Source: Heterobasidion occidentale
Taxonomy: Eukaryota > Basidiomycota > Agaricomycetes > Russulales > Bondarzewiaceae
Length of the DNA stretch: 28,906 nucleotides
NCBI GenBank assembly: GCA_039111635.1
Contig: JBCAQO010000116.1
Coordinates: forward strand, 1 to 28,906
Direction of reading: 5' to 3'
Made by a program: the position numbers and the translations under genes. Shown in pieces: positions 1 to 10,273 of the stretch. The notes under the pieces are model-generated. The model was not told where the DNA came from. It saw only the letters and a list, made by a program, of their open reading frames with translations, and did no database searches. The first letter of the stretch is position 1; each line of letters opens with the position of its first letter.

Positions 1-1054
1 TGCACCCTCACGATCTTCAGCGTCACTATCGTCCTGATCCAGCCCGATCTGTGTCTCCATGTAAAACACGCGCACGTTGACGCAATCGTCTGCGGATAGA
101 TAAGAGGCTGAACAGTAGTAATCCTCCCATCTTCTGTCTTTTTTGGAGCCGATGATGCCACGATCGTCACCCCACAGCATTGCCAGGTACGTTGTCTGTG
201 GCGGGGGTTTGTAGGACACAATCGTGAACGGTTTCCCGTTAAGTCGCCACCGATCGGGCCTGAGGTCACCGAATGCGCTGACCTCTCCCGCTTGTCGAGC
301 GCTCCAAGAGTATGCAATATTGATTCGTGCGAGCTTGAGAAGCTCCCAAGTCGTCTTCATTTCGGGACCCCAGGTTGGATAGCCCTGTGTGACGATGGTG
401 ACTCCACGGATGCGAGCGCCCAAGATGAACTTATCCAGTTGGTCGAAAGCAAATGACAAAGAGGCCTGAGCCTTAGGACGATCACGCCACTAGAAAGCAA
501 GACATGAGATATAAGCAGAAACCTCAACCCTGTAAAGCACTCACTTTCGGCCCAAACCCCTGCTCAATCCTCCAGACAAGAAAGCTGATGAATCCAAAGC
601 AGTCGAGAAAGGGACGACGTAATCGCCAAAAGGTGATATGTGCATCCTCTTCAGTTTTCCAGGGATAGACAATCCCTTCCTGCAACACACTAACCTCGAG
701 AGGCCGGTTGCCATCCCAGTCAAGAATGTCTCTCAACGCACTGGTACAACGGATGATAAAAGCTCTGATCTGGTTGTGTGCCTTGACCAATCCTGGGCGA
801 ATGGTCCGAGAAGGGAAGCAATAAAAGTCATGACTTGCTTCGGAGGCTGGAAAAATCCATTCCGAAGAGTCACCCCTGATGGATCCAGGATCAACTGGGA
901 TGAAGGGCCTCCAGGGAAAACGCGAGTCATGAGGAGCTGGATCTACTGCCCAATCGTACGGTTTCAGGCGTCCGGCACGAGATGGATCAGCGTCGAAGGT
1001 CACGTCCGCTGGCGGGGTGAATGCGTTTCTGGAGATGTAAGATGTGGAACTCAT
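1..1054 (-). CDS. Unrecognised protein, 5' part only, gene A (C-terminus off the window)
   Basis: Two exons are visible, 1054-545 and 489-1, joined in phase 0 by a 55-bp intron with GTGAGT donor and TTTCTAG acceptor. The second exon stays open to the window edge, so about 333 residues are seen and the end is missing. I chose the Met at 1054 (MSSTSYISRNAF); the frame is open further upstream to 1180. The protein is rich in Trp, Arg and aromatic residues and has no signal peptide or membrane segment. It carries IVYP, then WRLRRPFL about 17 residues later, a pairing also present in the gene at 5265-6132, which suggests distant paralogy. The visible C-terminal end is acidic (DQDDSDAED). I do not recognise the family. 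Confidence 0.7.
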
Positions 1055-1257
1055 GGTAGGGCAGGGGCGAAATGCGACAACTACCCATGCCGACTGCTGC
1101 GACCTCGTGACTTCAACCCAGGGGTATTGGTCTCGGGAGACGGAGGCTTTCATTGTGATGAAAAGATCGAAGCGGAACAATTGCTGGAGGAGAGTGCGTC
1201 GACGTGAAGGAGACGAAAAGTAGAGGTCTCAACAGATGTGGCACAAGAGCGGCACAA

Positions 1258-2060
1258 GACTATTTCTGGAGGAAAAACGCTCTCAGAAACTGCCTAGACA
1301 GCCGCGGAAAACACGGTACCGCCCAGTGACGACCGCGGGATGACTGGAAGGAAAGGGAGACTTGAAGATGAAGGAATAAAGCTTTCAACCGATAAGGACG
1401 CCACAAGACAAATTCTGGAGGAAAAACGCTCTCAGAAACTGCCTAGACAGCCGCGAAACACGATGCTGCCCAACGACGACCGCCTGAGGACTATGAGTGG
1501 GGCAACTTGAAGTCATGTGAGCTCCGCTCCCACGGTCAGCGATTTCGGTCCCACGGTCACTCTTTGGCCGAATGTCTGTACGGACGTCGTCATATTACCA
1601 GCTCTTAGCTCTATCGACAAATTTCTGAGAGTGACCCTCCTCCGGGAATGGGTTGCTCTCACTCCGCCACCGTCTATCCTCCTGTCGAGCAGCTTTCTGA
1701 GAGCGATTTTCCTCCAGAAGTGCGTTGTCATTCCCCCGACATCAAGCGGCCGTAGTCAGACGGCGTCGCGTGTTTAGCGGCTGTCGGGAGACATTTCTGA
1801 GAGCGACCTTCCTCCAGAAATGTGATGTTCCCAGGCCATCTTCGTATATCCTCTCGGCAATCAGCTTTCTGAGAGCGAGGTTCCTCCAGAAATGCGTTGC
1901 TCGTAGGCCCTCGTCCTTTGCGTCCCACCCTGCCATCAAGCGGCCGTAGCCCAATGGCGTCGCGCGGCTTCTGAGAGCGATGTTCCTCCAGAAATGTGTT
2001 GTCCCCATCTAACCTCCCAACGAGCAGCTTTCTGAGAGCGATTTTCCTCCAGAGATCCAC
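1258..2060. repeat. Array of eight 27-bp dyad repeats
   Basis: Eight copies of a 27-bp element start at 1263, 1413, 1622, 1694, 1794, 1866, 1968 and 2029. The consensus begins TTTCTGAGAGCG and ends CTCCAGAAA, so 6-bp arms TTTCTG/CAGAAA bracket an asymmetric core. The first two copies are in the reverse orientation to the other six. The copy at 1622 is the most degraded. Starts are 72, 100, 72 and 102 bp apart in the middle, because a larger unit of about 172 bp (with a shared ATCAAGCGGCCGTAG stretch at 1741 and 1935) is itself duplicated. The first two copies also share a longer flank (CTGCCTAGACAGCCGCG). No gene is convincing across the array, although accidental open frames run through it. 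Confidence 0.9.
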
Positions 2061-2125
2061 TACTTTTAAGCCGTGGTTCTTTGCGACTCCATCAGGCAGC
2101 GTGCTGCTTCACCGCGTTGCACATA

Positions 2126-2440
2126 ATGATGGAAAATATTCACAACGAGACTGGACCTACGAATTGCGATGCTACTGAGATCATCCTCTGCATCAAGAGG
2201 AAGATGGACTGGGCATCGCGCTGGATCTCTCATCGTCGCTTCACATTCGCTGAGCGGTGAGCCGCCTTTGCCGCAGCAGAGGACATCTTCTCCGGTTTTT
2301 TGCCTCAATCTTCTGGTCGAAGAAGCGTGGCCTTATGCTTATACCTGGACTCACCTTCTCCAACAAACTCATCAGTCGCCTCGAGGGATTCTATACGACT
2401 TTAATAAGGTCCGCATACCGACCAGCTTTGGGCTACTGAG
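2126..2440 (+). pseudogene. Possible broken gene trace
   Basis: An open stretch from an ATG at 2126 reads to a GTGAGC donor-like site at 2257 and encodes a basic, Trp-containing segment (KRKMDWASRWISHRR). A second open stretch in the frame expected after splicing runs from about 2277 to 2439 ([16 protein letters not shown]). The joining intron would be only 20-23 bp, too short for normal splicing here, so either the gene is frame-broken or the link is accidental. More coding-like sequence in another frame follows to about 2600. No family is recognised. Confidence 0.2.
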
Positions 2441-2762
2441 GCATATCATGCTCATTGGGGCGCAGAACACGGATCTCGCCACGCTCACAGAAGCCACCGC
2501 GTACGCTGTTGTCGAGTTTGGTGGATGGAAGAACGACGCGCTGCCTTGAAAGTGCACATCGATTGTTCGACGTGCGAGAACGTCGTTGGGGATATGTGTC
2601 GGGTACGTGACGTCCTCAACTACCATCCGTTTGCGCTTGCATTCATTCGCTCACCATACTCGCTCTCCATTCGCATTCGCCTTTCTCCTTAAACCCTTTC
2701 ACACTTCGCGTTTCGTTTGCGCTCCTCGCACCCTCACCACACATCACGACCTACTCTCAATC

Positions 2763-2903
2763 ATGAACCCCAAATACGCTTGGTACCGTCTTAAAGTCTC
2801 GACCTCGTTCCACATCGACGCGCTGCGGGGCAAGATTCGATTTTTCTTCGGACGTCATCCGCCCGATTGTGGGTTCATTCAATCTGTTCGCGCAGAATTG
2901 TAG
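2763..2903 (+). CDS. Small hypothetical ORF, 46 aa
   Basis: An ATG (MNPKYAWYRLKV) follows a pyrimidine-rich stretch at 2640-2760 that looks like a basidiomycete transcription-start region. The frame encodes 46 residues rich in aromatic and basic amino acids and ends at a TAG. There is no obvious donor near the stop that would extend it. It has no recognised domain and might be only the first exon of a gene whose remainder I could not trace. Downstream to about 3200 I see no exon I can support. Confidence 0.25.
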   Translation: MNPKYAWYRLKVSTSFHIDALRGKIRFFFGRHPPDCGFIQSVRAEL

Positions 2904-3283
2904 GTTTTTTGTTGTCTTTTCTGCCGCATCCCTGATCTACAACCACAGCCTTGATATTGATGCCGAGGGTTACATTGGCACTGTTGGAAGGAGGGAAGAG
3001 GTAGGGGAGAGAGGTGAAAGAGCAGTGAATTCGGAGACGTAGGTAGTGGGATGAAAAGACAGGACATTTCATACGGTTTGCAGGTCTGGGGTCAAAATTC
3101 ACGCGGCAGAGAAGATGTCTCAGAGGGCCCTACAGCGCGGTATGTTGTCTTCACTCTCATAAATTGTAAAGAAGCTAATGAGGAGGTAACTTAAACTGGG
3201 ATGCTATTCTAGTTCATGCAAGTTGTCCAGCCAGTTTTCCCTGAAGCAATTTGCATTGCCTATCCTGTGAACTCTTCCCTCCA

Positions 3284-3345
3284 TCACTCCTCGTTGTTAT
3301 CCTCGTTGTCGCCCTCGTTGTTGCCATCGCCCATCGCCTCGCCTG
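3284..3345. repeat. Low-complexity TCGTTG-type tract
   Basis: A short imperfect repeat of TCGTTG/TCGCC units. It makes acidic Asn/Glu/Gly-rich peptide on the minus strand and Ser/Pro/Leu-rich peptide on the plus strand. Such tracts give long but meaningless open frames, so those spanning it were not called as genes. On the minus strand just upstream (about 3395-3470) a peptide containing EEDKAVEQFETTRRT looks more protein-like, but I could not join it to an exon chain. Confidence 0.6.
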
Positions 3346-3742
3346 GCTCCCCCTCGTCTTCGCGCCCGTGTTCTTGCCCACGCACGCTCCTCGTCCTTGT
3401 TTTGAGTGACGTTGATGCCAGCCGTGCGGCGCGTGGTTTCGAACTGCTCGACTGCCTTGTCTTCTTCGGTAAGATACTACACGAAGAAATGGACTTTGTC
3501 ACATTCCATCGGCCGCATACATACAGTTGACGCGGGGATCTTCGATTTACACCCGCAAGCGTGACCACACGAAATGCGACAGCAAGGAAAGGAGAACGCA
3601 CGTCGAGTCAGCAGTCCCGGAGCCCACCGGCCCAGACGTTCACAGCGAGCGAACAGTCGACGCTCAAGGAGTTCCGTGTACGTGCCCCTGTCCCTTCGAT
3701 GCTGCCGTGACCACACCATACTCACAGCCGTAGCAGACACAC

Positions 3743-4640
3743 CTCCCCGAGATATTTGCGAGCATGTACGACAAGCTGGATGCGAAGACAGCGCTCTATG
3801 GCGCAAATAAAGATCTGATCGTCATATCCAGCGACATACAGCGGTTCCTTCGGTGTGCTCCGCTGGTTTGGCTTCAACAGCTCGTGTTCCCACACACCGG
3901 CTGACACGTGCCCCCTTGCGCCGCAGGCGTACGAGTTCTTCATGAATGATCCGGGCTCCCTGACGTAGATTTTCTGGCTCTTCAAGCCTTTGCTCTCCGC
4001 CAACACCCTCGCGAAGACAAAGGTCGCTGGGAGCGGCGCACATGCGATCGGGGCAGAGCTGTGGCTGCTCATCATCAACGACAAGCTTCCAACGTGATAC
4101 GGCGACACCGTGGCCGACACCCCATTCTGATCATGTCCCCCCCTTTCCTCCAATTCCTTTGTGCCGCATTTGCACCTCTTAAAGGCGCCTTCAAAGCACT
4201 CCATCACCGCGCTCTCCCACTTTTCCTTCTTGATCTGCGTCCACAAAGTGTCCCTCGTCCAGCATGCGGACTGCAGGCCCACCGCCATGCAAGGCAACGG
4301 CATGAACGTGAACGAGACACAGAGCGCGCGCTCCGCGTCCGGCAGGCGCGTCTGCAGTGCCGTAGCTAGAGGCGAGGGTCAGGGCGCCGCGCCGGGGTGG
4401 ACCCGGCGATGCGGAGGGCTTGCGTTGTGCAGTACTTAGTGATTTTCCAGTAGCCGGTAGCGCGTCCTGTGGCAGGGACGGGGCGGAGTCGGGGCGGGCA
4501 GGAGGACAAACAAGATGAGTAACGATGAGGGTGTTGAGTTTATTGAGGGTGGCCTCGCCGCTGTCTTCGAGATCGGAGACGCCTTGCGCGACGAGCCATG
4601 GATGTGTCAGTGGCACAGCATAGTGAAGAGGCGCGCAGCT
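3743..4640 (-). CDS. Unrecognised multi-exon gene fragment
   Basis: Three exons join with consistent phase: 4640-4512 (phase 0 donor GTTTGT), 4351-4176 (donor GTGCAA, phase 2) and 4064-3743 (donor GTGTGT). Together they encode 209 residues without a stop, with GC-rich third positions. The protein includes FVFARVLAESKGLKS and LYVAGYDDQIFICAI, which read like globular protein. A typical intron end (branch TTGCTAAC, acceptor GGACAG) lies just before 4640, so more 5' exons are expected, but the AT-rich sequence to 5100 shows none. The 3' continuation is also unresolved. It could be a truncated gene or a real one whose ends I cannot trace. No family recognised. Confidence 0.42.
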
Positions 4641-5264
4641 CTGTCCAGGACATATGTTAGCAAGAATAGAACGTTTGCGTAGAGACTAGAGTGATCCACA
4701 TTCAACTTTTATTATCTTTTTGCGAAACAGTTTATGATACGCAACACTGGTCAGTCTCGTGTGCGCTTGACCGAGATGTAACATGTGTGTGCGGTTTTGT
4801 TTTTCGTGTGTGATGTCATTCTCGTGTGTTCGGGAGTTGTGCAGTCTCGTGGGGAGCTTAGTTTTCGTGGGAACCTCCATTGTCGTGCGGAATGAATAAA
4901 ACGACACTTTGACCGCCATACACAGCAAGGCTTCAACCACGCAGCATTATAGACGACAAATGTTCATCGACATCACTAATATGAACACCAAATAACCACG
5001 TTCTTTTGTACATCATGATACGAAACTTCTCAGTGGGGACTACTCATAAACATACAACACAAGACAAAGCACACGACTGCCAACTGACCACAATACGAAG
5101 CGCTCATACGATCAGAGATGGTGGAACTTGAAAAATCTGTCTTTTCGATCGAGTGGGATGACCTGTCCTAATCACAATGACTGCTCTCTATCCGCTTCAA
5201 CATGGATCAAACTGGAGCCTTCGTCGTCGGATTGTACAAGATCAACTGTCGCCATGCCTTCTGG
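4641..5264. other. Gene-poor, AT-rich spacer
   Basis: About 620 bp with no supported gene. It contains GTGTG-rich stretches (for example 4785-4830) and an AATAAA at 4894, which could be a polyadenylation signal. I see no inverted repeat or transposon end. Confidence 0.5.
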
Positions 5265-6132
5265 TCAGCTGACGTCCGTTCCAGATTCAGCTGACTTACC
5301 CTCCTCTGCTTCCTGTGTTCCGGATGCTAGATAGGCGAGGCGAGGCGGGATATCATCATCGAACAGAAATTGGTCCCCGCTGATGGAGTACTTGCGTTCG
5401 CGCCATGCGAACCACATCCTGACATTTTCTTCTCCAAACGAATCATACCCTTGGCTGATATGTCGCCACAAAAAGGATCGCCATTTCCTTCGTTTCATGT
5501 CTCTGTTGAGCAGCGCCGCCCAATCTAGGACCAAGTACGATCAGCAAGCCACATTCTCAGATAAAACAAAACACTCAACTCATTTGGGCCACGTCCGGCA
5601 CAGTGTAAGGAACCTGGCCCACAGCCTGCTCATCCTCACGGTAGAACATTCGCTGTGCGCGATCGTGACCGTAACCAGAGTACTCCCGATACAGGTACCC
5701 GTGGATCTTTGGCCATCGCCAGTTACTTCCCATCTGATCATTGCAACTGGCCGCGTAAATTGCCTTAAGAAACGCACGCCGCAGCCTCCAGATGTACGTG
5801 TATTCGCACATGTGTCTCGGCGACATCTCTAGATCCTTCTCGTGTGTAGGATAGACGATGGGTGAGCCGTCGGGGTGCCGCAGTGACTCGAAGAAAGCCA
5901 TAGCCTTGTTCATGAGGGTGAGGGGGATAGAATAGCACCAAGGCATGACGCAGGGATGTTCTTCCGTCTGGTCATCGTCAAGCTGGTGAACAGTAGATAA
6001 GAGAACGCGGCACAGGGGACCATTGCCGTCGAGAAACACTCTGCAACGAGGCGCGTCGCTCCTGTCTGGCATGCTAGGCAACTCGGGGAATGCCAACCTG
6101 TTGTCATGATTGCAAGAGCGTTGTTCACTCAT
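5265..6132 (-). CDS. Unrecognised 270-aa protein (gene B), distant paralogue of the gene at 1-1054
   Basis: Two exons, 6132-5580 and 5524-5265, are joined in phase 1 across a 55-bp intron (donor GTTGAG, acceptor GGTCCTAG). Met at 6132 begins MSEQRSCNHDNRLAF; the frame is open another 105 bp upstream but that stretch looks non-coding. The product is cytosolic-looking, rich in Trp, Arg and Tyr, with a C-terminal half full of basic/aromatic motifs (MKRRKWRSFLWRHI, MWFAWRERKY) and an acidic segment FDDDIPP before the end. IVYP followed by WRLRRAFL matches the pattern in the gene at 1-1054. It lies divergent to the SUMO protease gene at 6738, with about 600 bp between. The frame is intact, so it is probably expressed. 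Function unknown. Confidence 0.7.
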
Positions 6133-6737
6133 CTTCCTTTGATATGGCACTAGAGTGATGTGGTACGTTGCCAAAGGGCATATCAATATGTGGGAGAGGC
6201 AGATCGGATTAAATAGACACACGAGGCGCAATTTCACTCACTGCGAGCAGGACAAACCCCGTCGTGTCAGTCCGACGTACTAGGTCGCCGCAAGTCCATG
6301 ATCGAATATGATGTGTCAACAACGTGCAAAGCCTTCCCCTCATCAGAGCATAATTGTCTAACGCAGTCTTCGTTCGAGAGCCTGCAACAAATGTAGTCAT
6401 CGTAGGTCATGAAGGTGAATAAGGTCGTGTATAACCGGCCATACACACTCATACGCCTCACCCGGATATTTCCGGGACGTGGGAAATTTCCCTTGGCAAA
6501 CTTTCGCTGCTTCGGGCATTGCCAGGCTGGCCATTTCCACAACGCACTCCGTGACGGACCTCCTCTTTCTGCGACTCTCTCGACATCCGTCTCCCCTTCC
6601 ACGAAGGTATTCACTTGCTCATTGCAGGTGGTATCGGGTGACCGACATCACTCAGTCTTGCTCATTGCAGGACTGCTGTGCTCGACGAGTAAACTTCGAA
6701 TGTCCATCGCTTCAGCCTTTCGACGTCCAGACAAATC
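6133..6737. other. Intergenic region, possible 5' exons of the protease gene
   Basis: This region separates the two divergent genes. On the plus strand, two stretches ending in CTCATTGCAG (6610-6628 and 6657-6670) look like duplicated intron 3' ends. An open frame from 6409 to 6747 could supply upstream exons of the SUMO protease, but I could not join it in phase. Confidence 0.35.
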
Positions 6738-8717
6738 ATGCTATTGAATCCTGAAGATGCGGAGCTAGCTCGCTCCATGAAGAAACCACCGCCGAAGGAT
6801 CTTGTGGCGAGGATGCACGCTGTTATGGGGTTTGCGTCGGCGAGGTATGTTCACTCTGTCACGCACGATCTCAGCCTTTCTCACACAAGATTATGCTAGT
6901 GCGTCTCTGCCACCCAGCACCTTGCGAGTGCCATCGCCTCTTGCGCACACTAAGCGGGTGTTATCCAAGTCTGCTTTGTGCCCCATTGCGTAAGTCTGAT
7001 ATGCGTGCCTTCCAGACGCCGCCGATATAGATCATACCATAGGAAACATGCGGCACGATCCGAACGACCCTTGCAACAGAGTGCAGCATCTTCGCATCCT
7101 ACATTTGCCGTACGCCGACAGAAGTCTTTCTATGAATCAAAAAATTCTTCAACTATAGCGGTAGCCTCGAACACAATCTCGCCACGATATATCTCAAAAA
7201 CGAAGCCTCTTTTGTCTCTTGGCTCAAAGCCAATCAAAACATCTCGCACACAAGCATCATCTCTTGACACTGGTTTTCCACGATCTGGCACAGGAACCGT
7301 GCCGGCGCCCCCACCTCTCTTCAATTCCTCAAATACTCCAGCATCAGCTCTAGAGGATGCTTCGTTGCCAACGGTCTCAGAGGCATTACCTATTCCTCCA
7401 TCCTCTCCACTCAGTTCTCTCACGTCTGAAGATGATGATGTTGAGGTAGAGCTGCCCACGAAAGTACCTTTGCCAAAGCAATCTGACTCATCTGCTCGAT
7501 CGGACACTCGCGCGATGTATGTATCAATGAATACATACAAATTGTCACTTATTCTCGACTTTCTACAGTATTTTGACTTACCCCTTTGTTGGCCATGGCG
7601 CGATTGATATCGGACCACAGGATATGGAGCGACTAAAACCTCGCAGATTCTTAAATGATAATCTCATCAATCTTGGTTTAAAGTAAGTGTTCGATTTTAT
7701 CCGAAACCCGAGTGCTCGCTCATATGAACACAAAGACTGTGGTATGCCAAGTCAAGGGTGAAGGATTCTGTTGCTATGGACCAGGTACACATATATAGCA
7801 CGTTTTTCTATACGCGATTGTGAGTTACGTCTCATGGAGCGCTGTGAAGATCGCTTATTTTTTTTTCGTAGACGAGCTGGCTATGAAGCAGCCAAAAGTC
7901 ATACAAACAGAGTCGATATCTTCAGCAAGAAGTTCTTGATCGTCCCTATACATGATGAGTGCGAGCAAGCTTCTTAGTTCCGTGACTACATTGCTGAGAC
8001 ATGACTGATAGGGCGGAACAGCATTGGTACTTGGCAGTCATAAGCCATCCACAAGGCCTATTCGAGCGCCCGCCAGCTAAATACAATACTGTTTTTGCCG
8101 TTGATTCGGCGCACCGACTTGGATGGACTATGTTGTCGGATAGCGAAGGCTCGACTACATCAAGTTGGGTCCACGCGTGAGCCATAACGATGATGATCGT
8201 TTCACTGTTACTCCTAATTGATCTTTGCCAGTACGCAAATCTTTATATTCGATTCTCTCAACCGAAAGCGTCGGAATACGGGCCGGCGCTTAGCTGAGTA
8301 TCTATGTGAGGAGGTCAAGGCCCGAATCAATATCACGCCTCTGTTCGAACCGCATGCAAAACAGTTTGAGGTGGGTCACATTTGTTGTGTATGATGTATG
8401 CCTCGAATGAATGTCCTCGTCAGGTGCCCATGCAACCCAATCAGTATGATTGTGGCTTGTACCTTCTCCACTTCAACTATCTTTTCATGAAAAACCCGGA
8501 TATGTTCATGAGACCGACATCGGTAAGTCTTCACGATGCTTGCTATCACGAATCCTGATCTATTGCCCTTGGGCCATCATGCAAGACATTGAAGAAGGGG
8601 CATGCATCAGGGGCAGAAATAGAATGGGAGGCGGGCGTCGTTCCCACCATGCGTGAGATGCTGAAGGCAGAACTCCTCAAACTTTCTGATGAATGGCAAC
8701 AGCTCTCGGGAAGGTGA
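6738..8717 (+). CDS. Ulp2/SENP6-7-type SUMO protease (cysteine protease, C48)
   Basis: Ten exons join in phase: 6738-6844, 6900-6989, 7016-7516, 7569-7682, 7736-7819, 7872-7958, 8012-8176, 8232-8370, 8424-8522, 8586-8717, giving 505 residues. The family cleaves SUMO from substrates or trims poly-SUMO chains. The first ~230 residues are Ser/Pro-rich and low complexity with an acidic SEDDDVEVEL patch. The catalytic domain runs from about residue 235 (LTYPFVGHGAIDIGPQDMER) to about 470. His332 (QHWYLAV), Asp390 (FIFDSL), Gln433 and Cys439 (QPNQYDCG) form the complete catalytic set with normal Gln-Cys spacing. The FLNDNLIN segment and an insert between His and Asp fit the Ulp2 branch better than Ulp1. 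The third exon joint needs a 26-bp intron, so the N-terminus is less certain. Ulp1-like domains also ride on fungal DNA transposons, an alternative origin. Confidence 0.88.
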
Positions 8718-8904
8718 GTACGTAGCGTAATGTGCAGACTCAAAGTCATATGCTGTCGAGTCTGTAGAACATGGCCACTACTGTTCTGTCTCGCAGACTT
8801 GCTGACCATTGAGTCTTTGGTTCTTCCCTTAATACGCACTTTTACCATTCCCACAACTTGATCTTCATGCATATGAGCCGGTTCATATTGAAATGAGTGG
8901 CTAC

Positions 8905-9001
8905 GTATCAATCCTATGGTGTTGAGTCTAATGGCTGTACATTAATTCTATGCTGACTGTAATGGCTGTATATGAATCCTATGGTGTCAACGCTTTGGTA
9001 C
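8905..9001. repeat. Short imperfect tandem repeat, about 31 bp x 3
   Basis: Three diverged copies of a unit like ATCAATCCTATGGTGTTGAG followed by TAATGGCTGTA lie at about 8907, 8941 and 8971. They fill most of the 291-bp gap between the stop codons of the two convergent genes, so they are probably within one or both 3' untranslated regions. Confidence 0.6.
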
Positions 9002-9008
9002 TAATTTT

Positions 9009-10022
9009 CTAGAGTTCTGTAGCTTGCTCCTCATCGGTATCTCCCCCTTGATTATCTGAATCTGTGGTGAGATCAATTACTTCCAACGGGCATTCGTGGT
9101 GAGCGAAGGCCCGACGGGTCGTGATCAATCGACAGGAGCACTTCACAAAGAATTTGGAAAAGGCCTCTTCGGAAACACCTGGATAAATGTTCGTGTCCAT
9201 CTGTCGAAGGAGGTCATACAACGGGTTTGGTCGATATTGAGTAGAGACACGGCGCCTTTGCACAAGGCGGAGAAGTGGGTTTTCGTTCGAGGTTACATCT
9301 GAAATGGTGAGTGAGTTACACCTGAATGTCAAACAGGTACTGACACTCACCGATTTGTGCGTGAGTGCGTTTCAGAGGCATTGGAAAGGGGTTCAGGGGG
9401 ACATATCCTGCTTCGCTAAAGTGTAGCACTGGTCGTGGGCGCGCTTCGGTTGCCTCTGCGTGGGAGTCAATTCTAGACCTAGAGATTGATCTCGAGGTGC
9501 TCACCACGAGGCGCGTACATATGCACTGGACAACCAATACGTTGGTAGGCATGCTCGAGGCGAACTTGTGAGATTGGTAAGTCGTGTGTATTCACGCTCA
9601 TTGGATGGGGACTGACCTATATATCCACACACTCCATGTGCGCATCGAGCAATGTATTGACCATGGAAAGGACCCGACGTTGCAAGATACATAGCTGCCT
9701 CCGTGAACACCGGTGGTCCGTTTCTCTCGAGCAAGGGGCACAAACAACACGGCCCGAGAAATCTATTCGTCAGGCGGTGTTTCCTCAGAGACGAAGGCAC
9801 GACACGGTCCCCCTCCCTTAAGCTTACGGGCCTGCATTGTGCGTCAGACATTTCAAATTTTTGAGGTGACAAGACCCACCACTTCCATGGAATCATCTCC
9901 CCTGTTTGAATGTCGTACTGAAAAACCGCGTTGTCAGATCCCCGAACCTTGTCCAGGTATCGGCGATGACGAGAAGGGATGGAGATGACCAGTGATTCGC
10001 GAGTTAAAGGTTGGGACGACAT
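9009..10022 (-). CDS. Zinc-binding (GRF-like) protein with C-terminal SUMO-interacting motif
   Basis: Four exons, 10022-9617, 9564-9519, 9478-9351 and 9298-9009, keep phase and encode 289 residues. The third joint uses a less usual GTACGC donor; a GTGAGC a few bases on would shift the frame. Cys92/93 and Cys95 (GPCCLCPLL), then SGPFHGQYIARCAHGVCGYI with Cys127 and Cys132, resemble a GRF-type zinc finger, which often binds single-stranded nucleic acid. Many basidiomycetes carry proteins with a similar block, in my recollection. Near the end EVIDLTTDSD (residues 266-275), followed by acidic residues, is a textbook SUMO-interacting motif. The gene is convergent with the SUMO protease at 6738-8717 and divergent from the DUF6698-like gene. 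Its exact role is unknown; a SUMO-guided nucleic-acid-binding factor is my inference. Confidence 0.72.
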
Positions 10023-10273
10023 GGCTAGGCAGTGCAGGATGAGATGGCCTTGAGCAGGTCAATGTCCTAAATACCCTTGAGGGTCGCTTCGAATTGGCTT
10101 GGATACCCGAAGCCCGACCTTCCTCCTCCTACCCGAGGTGACTCGCTCTGACTCCCACTGACTTTCTGACTCACCATAGTTTATGACTCGTTCGCTTGCT
10201 CGCTCGTTAAAAACTTTGGACGCGATACCAGGTCCCACGCCCGTTTTCTCATCGACGCACCGTTCTTACTTCC
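10023..10273. promoter_or_regulatory. Divergent promoter with five TGACT(C) sites
   Basis: The 251-bp gap between two divergent start codons must hold both promoters. TGACTC occurs at 10139, 10149, 10167 (as TGACTCA) and 10184, with TGACTT at 10159. TGACTCA is the core bound by Gcn4/AP-1-type bZIP factors. The first three sites are exactly 10 bp apart, about one helical turn. A TCGCTTGCTCGCTCG stretch follows. No TATA box is evident. Confidence 0.55.

Noticed and set aside
1258..2060. CRISPR-like array of short repeats
   Set aside because: The genome is eukaryotic, spacing is irregular (61-209 bp), copies occur in both orientations, and the spacers themselves contain duplicated sequence.
3216..3530. 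Plus-strand open frame of 104 codons
   Set aside because: It runs through a TCGTTG-type low-complexity tract, giving Ser/Pro/Leu repeats, and has no plausible promoter, intron or conserved segment.
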